Shown here in pieces: positions 40,808 through 50,429 of a stretch of 64,000 bases of DNA (positions are counted from its first letter, which is position 1; each line of letters opens with the position of its first letter). The notes beneath the pieces were generated by a model. The model was not told the DNA's origin, searched no databases, and saw only the letters and a list, made by a program, of their open reading frames with translations. A program made the position numbers and the translations under genes. Origin of the DNA: Emiliania huxleyi CCMP1516 (Eukaryota; Haptophyta; Isochrysidales; Noelaerhabdaceae); the NCBI RefSeq assembly GCF_000372725.1, contig NW_005198611.1:245607-309606 (forward strand), written 5' to 3'.

Positions 40808-41656
40808 TCAAAAGCTGCACGACCTTCTCACCGTGACCTCTGGCATCCGCCTGGCGGGCCATGCTGTCGCCTGGATGATCCACGCCGCACCGGGCTCGAG
40901 GGCCCGGTCGGAGATCTGCGCCGAGAGCCGCCCCGAGGGTCTGGGTGAGAGCGTCGCCCTCAGCGTGCGCCCCGCCGCCAGCTCCGCGGCGTAGCCGACT
41001 GTGCAGTCGAGAGAGAGTTCGCCGTCCCGCACTTTAGCGCGAGCTTCGAGGTCCATGCCCGCCGGACCGCACGCAGTGGCCAGCGCTCCGCCGAAGGCCA
41101 CCTTTCGTCCGTCGGGGCCCACCTCCGCCTCTGCCTCGAGGCTGCTCCTCTCGCCGAGCTGCCGAGACAGCGCAGCGCCGAGCACCCTAGACTGAAAGGA
41201 GAAGGAGGCGAAGAGGTCGCCGAGCGGGCCGATGTGCCTTTCGAAGAGGGCGTCGACGAGGCTCAGCGAGCCCGACAGCAGCGGGCCGCACGCACGACCT
41301 TCTACAAACGGTGTGGCAGCGACGACTGAGCAGCCGTGTGCACGCGAGGTCAGCTTGTACGCAGTCTGCGCGATGTCGGCCCGGTGCACGACATCGTAGG
41401 TGACCTTGGCCCACTTGGGCGCCAAGAGGCTGCCGGTGAGACGCAGCGCCGTCTCTTTCGGCTGCAGCTTCAGCATCGCGGTCGCCTGATGACTGCAGAC
41501 CTCGACCGAGCGCTCAAAGGTCGCCCTCATTGCGGTGAGCCTGACGCGGCCGTCCGTGCTGCGAACCTCGTGCGCGATTGAAATCTTGGCGCTGGCGCTG
41601 GCGAGCAGGAAGGAAGAGAGGAGTTGTCTCATGTGTATGGGCTGACTGTGCTGCAT
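40808..41656 (-). CDS. secreted or organelle-targeted beta-rich protein, unknown
   Basis: A single exon of 282 residues from ATG at 41656. The first ~23 residues (MQHSQPIHMRQLLSSFLLAS) look like a signal or transit peptide with cleavage near ASA. The rest alternates hydrophobic and polar residues in many short strands (GRVRLTAMRATFERS; FASFSFQSRVLGAALSRQL; LEARAKVRDGELSLDCTVGY; GRTLRATLSPRPSGRL), as in outer-envelope beta-barrel proteins. Cysteines are few. I do not recognise a family; a beta-barrel in the plastid or mitochondrial outer membrane is an inference from the strand pattern. Stop at 40808. Confidence 0.55.
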   Translation of the reverse strand: MQHSQPIHMRQLLSSFLLASASAKISIAHEVRSTDGRVRLTAMRATFERSVEVCSHQATAMLKLQPKETALRLTGSLLAPKWAKVTYDVVHRADIAQTAYKLTSRAHGCSVVAATPFVEGRACGPLLSGSLSLVDALFERHIGPLGDLFASFSFQSRVLGAALSRQLGERSSLEAEAEVGPDGRKVAFGGALATACGPAGMDLEARAKVRDGELSLDCTVGYAAELAAGRTLRATLSPRPSGRLSAQISDRALEPGAAWIIQATAWPARRMPEVTVRRSCSF

Positions 41657-42334
41657 GATGCTTGCTGGTGGTTCGACATCGAGTTTGAAGATCTGCGTCT
41701 CTCTTCACAGCCTTGTTAAGGTGGCAGTCCGGGTTTTGCGAGACGGGTGTCGTCTCGCAAGATGGCATCACGCTCGCACCTGCCGACCGCCGCCACGGCG
41801 GCGAGACGCCTTATCCGCCACCGCGGCGCCGGCCACAGGCCAGCGCTAGGCAGCTGCCGGCCACACTGGGCCGGATTTGCCGGTAACCGTCGCCGCACAC
41901 TCCTACGTCCACGCCGCTGTGACGTCTGGCGACGAGGCGCCGGCCGCCAAGCTTCATCGCCAACGTGGTCGCTCGCTGGTCCTCTCGGCTCGGACACGCG
42001 TCGGCCCAGCTCACACGAGCTCCAGACAGCCACCAGTCGCCACGCGCAAAGCGTACGTGTCGCCGGCTCCCTGTTGTGCTCTCACGCTGGCCGGCGTAAA
42101 ACTGTACTGGCAGTTGTCATGCCGTACCCGTCGCGTTTCGAAAGGGAGCCCTCAATCGACGCGTCTACACGCACCGTGCCACCGCTCTCCACAACTGCTA
42201 CCGTGGACATCAAGCTCCTCGACTCGATCTGCGGCTACGACGGCGCTCTAGCTGCTGGCTCTCGCGGGTGTCTGGCGACCCGCTCAGGCTTGCGAAACGG
42301 CCGGCCGCGGCGACGTGTTTCGAGCTCGCTGGCC

Positions 42335-42621
42335 TTCTCCGCGCGGCTGGGCCCGCCCCTAGTCGGGGCCGACCCGCCCAGTCACTGGGCAGCGCGTGCG
42401 CCGGCGTTCTGGACGACGGTGTGCCGGTGCATCCGGGAGGCTCCGCGGGGCTGCTCTAGCAGCCTCGGGAGGGTCGAAAATCGAAGCCGGAGCGGCGGAC
42501 CACGGAAGCTCCACGGACGGTGAGGCGGGCTGTGGTTGGCCCCCCCTGACCGGGCGAGGGAGTGGCGCCCCGGGAGTGCCGCTCCGGCGACGTCTGTGGC
42601 CTCCACGGTACCGTGACCGCG
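42335..42621 (+). repeat. first copy of 287-bp direct duplication
   Basis: Repeated at 42705-42991 (offset 370 bp) with only a few substitutions, e.g. GTGCCGGTGC versus GTGCTGGTGC. It lies inside the TTAA element. Confidence 0.9.
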
Positions 42622-42704
42622 GTGCTCGCTCTCGCGGCCGTCTCACGACCCGCTCGAGACGAAAACCGGAGCGGACGGTGCGACGAACCGCGAGTGGGAT
42701 GGTC

Positions 42705-42991
42705 TTCTCCGCGCGGCTGGGCCCGCCCCTAGTCGGGGCCGACCCGCCCAGTCACTGGGCAGCGCGTGCGCCGGCGTTCTGGACGACGGTGTGCTGGTGC
42801 ATCCGGGAGGCTCCGCGGGGCTGCTCTAGCAGCCTCGGGAGGGTCGAAAATCGAAGCCGAAGCGGCGGACCACGGAAGCTCCACGGACGGTGAGGCGGGC
42901 TGTGGTTGGCCCCCCCTGACCGGGTGAGGGAGTGGCGCCCCGGGAGTGCCGCTCCGGCGACGTCTGTGGCCTCCACGGTACCGTGACCGCG
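42705..42991 (+). repeat. second copy of 287-bp direct duplication
   Basis: Nearly identical to 42335-42621. The 83-bp spacer is not repeated. Confidence 0.9.
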
Positions 42992-43101
42992 CCGGCCTCG
43001 CTCGGGAGGCTCTTTCGGAGCCGTCGGCCTCCGAAACCGTCGCGTTGCTGCGCCTGGACGGCTTCGATGCTCGCCAAATCCGTCGGCACCGTTCATATAC
43101 A

Positions 43102-43248
43102 CATGAATTGTGAGTGAACGCGCATTTTTCTGGTATTTAACTGAAATGTGCCGAAATGTTAGTTTCGATCTAGTCCTCACGGAGAAGCGACTAAGAGTCG
43201 CCGACGTGCGAGTTAAATGCCAGAAAAATGCGCCCGGAATCACAATTG
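43102..43248. mobile_element. MITE-like insertion with ~38-bp inverted ends
   Basis: Ends pair as AATTGTGAGTG..GCGCATTTTTCTGGTATTT on the left and the inverse (AAATGCCAGAAAAATGCGC..AATCACAATT) on the right. It is ~147 bp, low in GC relative to its surroundings and has no ORF. Nested within the TTAA element. Confidence 0.75.
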
Positions 43249-43901
43249 ATCCCGTCGACAAGGCGCCCCAATCGCGGAGGTCTGGCGCGGGCGTGGAGGC
43301 GAGCATCGACGCCTCGACGGTTGCTCTTCAGAGGCCGAAAACAGGCGCCTGAAAAAGGAGAGAACGCGAGACTGATCACGCGCGCGGAAAAGCCCGAGGG
43401 GCGAATCTGAAGTGCCGAGGCGCTTGCTAATCACCCCAGCTAGGGCCACGGAGGCGCTCGCGGCAGGTCTCCGCGCGCGCGCTGGCCGGTGGCAGCTGAT
43501 CTCGGGCGGCGGGCGGCGGGAATGGGCTCGGGCGGCACCTTTTGCCCTCAAAAGTCGTTCGAGAGTACCGGGTCGCGGCGGGAACGCGCCCATCCGCTCG
43601 ATGGGTGTCAGGAGTCGATCGCCTGTGCCAGGAGCGAGCACGGGAGTCGTCGCGATGGGAGTCGTAGCGGCGTGGCGCTCGGCTTCGAGAGAGCGACGTG
43701 GGCGCGGCGGCGCGGGCGGCCGGTGGGGCGCGTGAGGTCCGCACCTTCGCGACGGGCAGGCTCGATACGGCCGCTGGCCGGAGCGGCCGCTCGACCGGCC
43801 GCCGCGGTCGTTCCGGCGGCGGCGTCGGCGTCGGCGTCGCGAGCGAACTGGCTCGCATTCGACGAGCGACCCTCTTCACAGAACCCGGACTGCCACCTTA
43901 A

Positions 43902-45072
43902 TGAGAAGAAAATACCTCCTATGGCGCTGTGCGCTGGCCTGTGAGAGGTTGAGGTGCGAGCCCTGGAGGCCCTGGGGATGGTTCACATAAACGCACAACT
44001 CCGGACCCAAGACGCACAAGCACAGACAGTCGAGAAGGGGGAGAGACAGCAACGACAGTCAGAAGTCAGCGCTGGGTCCCAGGAAGCTCTGCTAAGATCT
44101 TCACTCCGAAAGCGTGCTATCCAAGTAGCACGCAGCCGGGTCCCGAAGGTGTCCCATCCCAAATTCGTGCCGTCGACAGACCAGATTCGTGGTCCCTTGG
44201 TCGACTACACCCGCCTTTGGACGGTAGCCCGAGTGTGAACAACACTTCGTGTCCACGGCGCCGCAGGCGCCTGTTGATGGGTCCAGGTGATAGCCCTGGA
44301 TACAGGATAGGCAATGCATACGCCTCACTGGACCTCAGATCGCCCGACCGCGTCCCGGTGCTCTGTGGTTGGAGGTTGTCGGATTTGAGAGAGATTGTTT
44401 TGTTTTGTCGGAATCTTCGGATTTGTGACGCCGCCGCACCGCGCCGCGGCCGGGGGCCCTCGGAGGCCAAGGATGGCCGTGGCGGACCGGGACGAGCTCT
44501 GGGAGGTGGAGTGTCAATGAGTATATTGTAGAGACCAATCGTGTGCACAATATCTCTCACTCTGGCTAAGCCAGGGGAGGCGATGCCGGGGCCGTACAGC
44601 AGCTTTGATGGTGCTACGCCGGCGTGCGTCCCGGAGCGGTCCCGGACGGGGGCCCAGGGGAGGAAAATGGAGGACAACGCCGACACCGCTCTAATTCGAC
44701 TTTTGACTTCAAACAAAGACAGTCGCACGCGCCACAGCGCGGCGCGTGCGACTGTCAGGAGCGGATCCGTCAGTTAGTCGTGTTCACGCCGGGATCGTGT
44801 CCTGACTAACCTGGACAACCATTCAGGGCGACGAACGAGTAGGTAGGCGCGGTAGGAAGACTAGCCCCGATCCTTCGTGGCCCGGCGATTTCTTTCGCCT
44901 CTTTGGCTGCTCGACCACAACGAACTGCACAACGAACTGCGACTCCCAGCGTGCCCAGTGTAGACTAGCCCGATGCTCGCAGCGCTACACCGCGATTTCT
45001 TTCGCCTCTGTTGGCTGCTCGACGAACTGCCACTCCCACCGAAGCACCACCAAACCTCGCACCCTTAAGCGC
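43902..45072. other. intergenic, with a Cys-rich coding fragment and a hairpin
   Basis: On the minus strand at 44101-44328 the frame gives CLSCIQGYHLDPSTGACG, DTKCCSHSGYRP and LVCRRHEFG, the spacing of a growth-factor-receptor-type Cys-rich repeat; it may be a gene fragment. At 44719-44758 the arms GACAGTCGCACGCGCC and GGCGCGTGCGACTGTC form a perfect hairpin. Nothing else supported; the last ~150 bp should hold the promoter of the next gene. Confidence 0.45.
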
Positions 45073-48000
45073 ATGCCTACGCTTCGGCACCAGCTGCTCC
45101 AGCAGCTCGGTCTGTCGGACGCCGAGTCGCGCGCCGCCGTCGCGGCGATCGCGGACTGGGTCTGCCGGCTGCACCCGGATAGCAGCCTGCTCTCGCTATC
45201 CAAGCTGCAGGCCGCTGGCCAGACCTGCGACGGAACGCTCGGGGCAGACAGCTCGAGCTCCTCGCCGCAGCGCCTCCTTCTCGGCTGGCTCGGCACCATC
45301 GGCGGGGACGACGGCGACGCCTTCGACCGCCTGCCGGCGGCTGGCATGCTCTCGCTATCCGACGGCGCGAGGTCGACCCTGCCGTGCAGCGTCGTCGCCG
45401 ACGCCGTGCCCGCGCCCGAGCTCCGCGGTTGCCTCGTCCTCGCCACCGCGTGGCGGTACGTCCCTCCCTCCCATGGCGGCGCGACGAGACGGCGCAGCGC
45501 GGGAGGGCTGGGAGGCCGCTTCGAGCTGGACGGGCACCTTGTGCGCTGCCTCGGGCCGCGGCAGCCTCTGCCCCCGCGACTGCCTCTCCCCGCGTGGCCG
45601 AGCCGCGCCTTTGGAGACGGCGGCAGCGCGCGCCGAGGCGGCACCCGGCGGCGGCGGCGGCCCTTTTCGGCGGTGCTCGAGAAGGTTGCTCTGCAGCTTG
45701 CGCCGACGCGGTGCAGGGCGCCGGCGCAGTCCGGGTGCGGCGCAGGGAAGCGGAAGCAGCCGGGCGACGATGCGGCTGCGTCGAGTCGCGCTGGCCGCGG
45801 GGCGGGGCGTGCTGCGCCGGGCAGCGCCGCGCTGCTGCACGTGGTCGGGTGCGCAGTCTCCGTCTCAGAGTTGGTCTTGCTCGGCGCAGGTGCTGTCTCG
45901 GCTGCCTCTCGGCTGCCTCTCGGCTGCCTCTCGGCTGCCTCTCGGCTGCCTCTCGGCTGCCTCTCGGCTGCCTCTCGGCTGCCTCTCGGCTGCCTCTCGG
46001 CTGCCTCTCGGACCGGTTTCGTCACGGCTGTTCTCGGCTGTATCTCCGAGTTTGTCTCTGCCCGGCGCAGGGGGAGGCCCGCCTACGCCGCAGAGCGACG
46101 AGCGGGCGAGCGGGACGAGCGGCGCGCAGCAGCACACGCCAGCAGCAGCACACGCTAGCAGCACACGCTAGCAGCACCACGCCAGCAGCAGCACGCCAGC
46201 AGCAGCACGCGAGTGGGATCCCTCCACCCTCTCTCTCAGCCGCGGGGTCTCTCCCTAGGCTCGAGCCGCGCCTCCTCCGCCTCGTCCTCGACGCAGCTCG
46301 CCCGCGCCGGGGCCGAGGAGGTGAGAGGGGAGGAGGGAGGGGGCATGAGGAGGAGCGCGAGACTCTCTCGAAGCGCTACGCAAGCTCTGTCGCAGCCTCC
46401 ACCCTCCCGCCTCGCTCCAACCCGCTGGTCCCCCCCCCTCCCCCCCCCCCGCCCCCAGGCCTTCTTCCTCCTCGAGCTCGGGCCTGGTCGGCGCGAGGCG
46501 GCGGCGAGCGGAGGCGCGGCGGGCGGCCGCGTCGTCATCCTCTTTAGCGGCCGTTCGGCGGTCCGGTGGCACGCGCTCCTCTCGCAGGGCCGCGAGTACC
46601 GGCTGGCGAGCCTGCAGCCGTGCGTGCTCGACCGGCGCTGGCACGTGCTGCGCTCGACCAGGTTCACCGCCGTCTGGCGCGAGGAGGGCGGGCCGGCGGC
46701 GGCGCCACCGCTCGCACCCCTCTCCCGTGCGCCGTCGGCGTGCTGCGGCGAGCAGCAAGTCGATCAGCCGTTGATGAGGGTCGATCGGTGAGTTAGGTGC
46801 GCCGTCGATCTGCTGTGCCGAGCTCGCGTCGCAGTCCCGCCACATGGGCCACCCGCTCGGGTGAAAGTGTCCTAGACACCTCCCCCAGACACGACACCTC
46901 CTGGACACTTCCGGGCGCTTCCGGGCACTTCCTACACGTAGTAGACGCTTCCTAGAACGAGCCCGGCCGGCGGGGACGGGTCTGAGTCACCGCGGCGTGC
47001 CTTCGCCCTGCAGGTCCCAGGCCGCCGCGCTGCCCTCTCCAGCCTCACACGACGGCTCCGGCACCACCCCGCCCTCGCCCTCCCCGGCGGCTGAGCGCGG
47101 CCGCGTGCTGCCCGTCACCGCCTCGACGCTGATCGACTACGAGGGCGAGGTGCCGGACCGCCTCACGTCCATGACACGTCCACGTCCATGACACGCCCCG
47201 AGACACGTCCGAGACACGTCCCGCAGGTGACGGAGCGCCTTTCTGCGTGCTGCTTTCGCGTGGACGGCGAGTGGACGCTGCTCACGCCGCACGCGCCCCT
47301 CCGCCTCACCGCCAGCCTACGGGCCGGCGCAAAGGCGCGGCGCAGTAGACGTCGCACGCAGACGCCGACTGCTCTCTAGATGGCGCCACTCCCTTCACCG
47401 CTGCCTCGTGTGCCTCCACCTACACGCCCCCACCTTCTCTGAAGCTCCTCTGAGCCATCCTGCAGGTCCGTCTCGTCGACGTGCACCCGCTGCATGTGCC
47501 GCGCGAGCCGGAGGCGGAGCAGGGCAGCGCAGGGCAGAGCAGGGGAGGGCAGAGCAACGGCTTCCGGCTCTTCGGTTTCGGCCTGTGCGGCCGCTCGCGC
47601 GTCGAGATTCTGCGGCACGCGCCCTGCGGCGGCGGACGCGAAGGAGGGGGAGGGGGAGAAGGGGCGGCCGACGACCGCGCCGGCGGCGAGGGCGGGTGCG
47701 AGATCCGGTGGCTGGCTCGCGATTCGGGCTCACCCGGGCTACTTGCGGCTTGCCTGAGCCTTCTCGGACCCGTCCCACCAGGCGGCTTGGCTTGCGGCTC
47801 GGCCTGAGCGAGCTGGCTCGCTTCCACTCGGGTCTGCAAGCCGCGTGGCGGGAGAAGTGGCGCGGCGTCCTCACGCCGCCCGAGCGTGTCGCCGCCCTCG
47901 AGGCGCTACTCGGCTCGGCCGGCCTGGGCCCGCTCCGCACCGCCAGCGCCAGCCCGGCCGGCGGCGGCGGAGGCCGCTTCCTGTCGCAGTTTTGCGGTCA

Positions 48001-50145
48001 CCGGGCGGGCGGGTGCCGGCTGTGCGAGGCGCGCGCGCCGCTGCCCTACGCGCCCACTCTGCTCGAGGTGCTGCGCTCGCGGCCCGTGGCGTCGCTGCTG
48101 CAGCGCAGCGGGCGGCTCGAGCAGCAGCAGCTCCTCTCCTGCGCGGGTGTGGCGAGCTCGTGGCAGCCCACCCGCTGCGGGCCCCACCGACCGGCAGCAG
48201 AGGCCTTGAGGCTCCGCGTGTGTGACGGCGGTTGTAGGCAGCCGCCGCTCGTTCTGGTGGGCGAGGTTGCGCTGGCGGCGCCGCCCGCGCCGCACAATTT
48301 CGTCCTGCGCGACTGCACCGCGGAGATCCCGCTCGCGCTCCCGCCGCACCAGATGGCTGCGGGGGCTTTGTTGCTCGGCAACGTCGTCGCGCTCGCATCC
48401 TTCGAGCTGTTGGCTTTGCCCCAGCTGCTGCCGCCGGCCGTCGGGCAGGCGTGCGGGCCCGAGTCGGCGAGCGCAGCTCTGTGCGTGCGCTGCCACTCGC
48501 TGCAGGCCCAGTGGGGCGCGGGAGGCGGCGGGGCGGTCGAGGCGCTGCTCGAGGGCGGGAGTGCCGTGCTGCTCCACCACTCACACCGGCCGGCAGCCGC
48601 GGTGGCGGCGGCCGCCGCCGCGGGCGCAGCGTCGGGCAGCATCGCCTCCGAGGACCCGCTGGCGGCGCCGCTGCTCGTGCGCCCGATCCACATCCCGCTG
48701 CGGCGCGCCCCCGCCGCCGAGGCGCTGACGATGGACGCGCTGGTCTGTCTCGAGCCACAGGCGGGCGCAGGCGGCGCCGCTGGCGCAAGCGGCGCCCCTG
48801 GCGTGCCCGCGTGGCAGGCGCCTCCGGGAAGCTGGGAGCTGATGACGCTGTTGCTGCCAGGCAGACGCGGCGCGCAGCCGCCGCTGCACGCGAGGGCGCC
48901 GCTGCTGCAGCTCGGGGCGGAGTACGCCGTGCGGAACAGCGGGCTGCGCAACGCTGGCCCGTCGCAGCACGGCGCCACGCTCACGCTCTCGTGCGGCGCG
49001 CGCATCGAGTACGTCCGCAGCCAATGTTTGCCGCCGAGCGTGAGCCTGCTGCAGCTGCTCACCCTGCCGGAGGAGGAGGCGCGGTGCGCCATCAACGTGC
49101 GCTGCGTGCTGCTCAGCCTCTCGGTCCGAGCCGAGGCGCGCAGCTCGTCGGTCCAGTTCGCCCTCTCTTCGCTCGACGGCCGGCAAGCCGTGATGGCCTA
49201 CTTGTCGGACCTCTCTAAGGTGCGGCTGCCTGCGGGTCTGCTGCCGGGCGCCAGCTTGCTGCTCACGCGGGCGAGGCTGCGCTGGTCCAACGATGGCGCG
49301 GGCAAGAGGTACCTCGCCCTCAGCCCGCAGTCGGGCATCCACGTGCGCGCCGCCCAGCCGCGGCTAGAGGGGGAGGAGGTGGCGCTGGCCGGCGCGGGCG
49401 GCGGGCGGACGATCGAGCAGCTCTCGCTGCAGGTCAAGGTGCCGCCGTCGGTGCGGCTGCTCGTGGCGGTGGTGCGTCTCGTCTCCTTCTCCTTTCGGTG
49501 GCGCTGCTGCGCGTGCGGGCAGGTGCGGGAGGCGGGGCGTTGCGGCTGCTCTGTGGACGCCGTTGCGGGCAGCGAGGCGCGTTTTGAGGCGTGGGGGATG
49601 GCCATTGTGGACGATGGCACGGGCAGGGCGGTGCTAGAGCTCAACGGTCTCCTCGTGTGGCCGATGCTGCAGGCTCGCGTGGCCCCAGGCTCGCCCTCGT
49701 CCTCCCTCGTCATGCTCCCCCTCCTACCCGCCCTCTGCCGCGGCAGGCGAGCGACTCGATCGTCGACGGCGTCGCTGCCGCCGCGCGCGCCGTGGGCCCC
49801 CTCTCGCTGCGCTGCGGCGAGGCCAACCACAAGGAGTGTCTCAGCTTGGGGCGCGGGCAGTGGCAGTGCGCGCCAGGAGCGAGCATCGGGCCCGAGCAGC
49901 GACGCGCGCTCGACGCGGCCATGCCCCGGCAGGAGTGCTGGCAGCGCAGATTCGTCACGACGTGCCGGCGCGTGCAGATGGCGTCGACCGAGAGCCGGCG
50001 CGAACTGACGAACCGGCAGCGCGTGCGCGTGCGTGGCCAGGACCTCGACCTCGAGATTGTGTACGGGTTCCCAAAGCTGCAGGCCCTCCACCTCGAGGCC
50101 GCTTCGCCACGCATGGAGCTCGAGCGGCTTCTGCGGGGCAGCTGA
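45073..50145 (+). CDS. CTC1: CTC1-like telomere maintenance protein (OB-fold, CST complex)
   Basis: A multi-exon gene from ATG at 45073 to the stop at 50145. Exon 1 ends VSELVLLGAG at ~45891. Later exons give AFFLLELG..RVVILFSGRSAVRWHALL and YRLASLQPCVL (46459-46780), TASTLIDYEGE (to ~47150), VTERLSACCFRVDGEW...LRAGAK (47227-47345), then VRLVDVHPLHVP (from 47466). Together they match the CTC1 order 'YEG-V-T...LRPG..V.L.DVH'. The long exon 47800-49672 has further OB-fold-like strands and a zinc-ribbon-like CCACGQVREAGRCGC near its end. A final exon starts 49747 after an intron with GC donor (CAG|GCTCGC). CTC1, with STN1 and TEN1, binds single-stranded telomeric DNA. Middle exon boundaries remain uncertain. 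Confidence 0.6.
45893..46012 (+). repeat. 11-bp tandem repeat in an intron of the CTC1-like gene
   Basis: About ten units of CGGCTGCCTCT in tandem. It lies right after the presumed donor of intron 1 (GGCGCAG|GTGCTG). Confidence 0.95.
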
Positions 50146-50429
50146 CAGTATGGCTGACATAAGACAGTATGGCTGACAGCCATAAGACAGTATAAAGCCG
50201 AGCGAAGACCCGGTGTAAAAACGGGTCGATGTGTATATTTCAAGTCTTGTGTACAGTCTCGCTCCCAATACGTGCATCACTTTTGTGACGGTGTCACAAC
50301 TTTGATCAACCATATGTCAATAACAACGATGACGACGCGCAAAACACATTTTCGGGTGCACAGCCCCCAGAGAGACGATCATGCGAATTGCGCGCAGAAT
50401 CTCGCGAACACAACACGATCTCTCACGAG
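50146..50429. other. intergenic between convergent genes
   Basis: Begins with three imperfect copies of GACAGTATGGCTGACA-type sequence (50147-50205). Otherwise no feature. Confidence 0.5.

Larger units (their letters stand above)
41716..43901. mobile_element. TTAA-flanked element with 19-bp terminal inverted repeats
   Basis: Left end TTAA + GGTGGCAGTCCGGGTTTTG (41716-41738) and right end CAGAACCCGGACTGCCACC + TTAA (43879-43901) are inverse copies with one mismatch. The TTAA on both sides is the target duplication typical of piggyBac-type elements. The 2178-bp interior has long unsupported ORFs but no transposase that I recognise, so it is probably non-autonomous. It contains a 287-bp direct duplication and a nested MITE-like insertion. 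Confidence 0.7.

Noticed and set aside
41747..42523. ORF inside the TTAA element as its transposase
   Set aside because: No DDD/DDE-like motif or zinc-binding C-terminus, and the frame is built partly of the 287-bp duplication; treated as non-coding.
45895..46012. The 11-bp tandem repeat as a CRISPR-like array
   Set aside because: Units are contiguous with no spacers; a simple tandem repeat in an intron of a eukaryotic gene.
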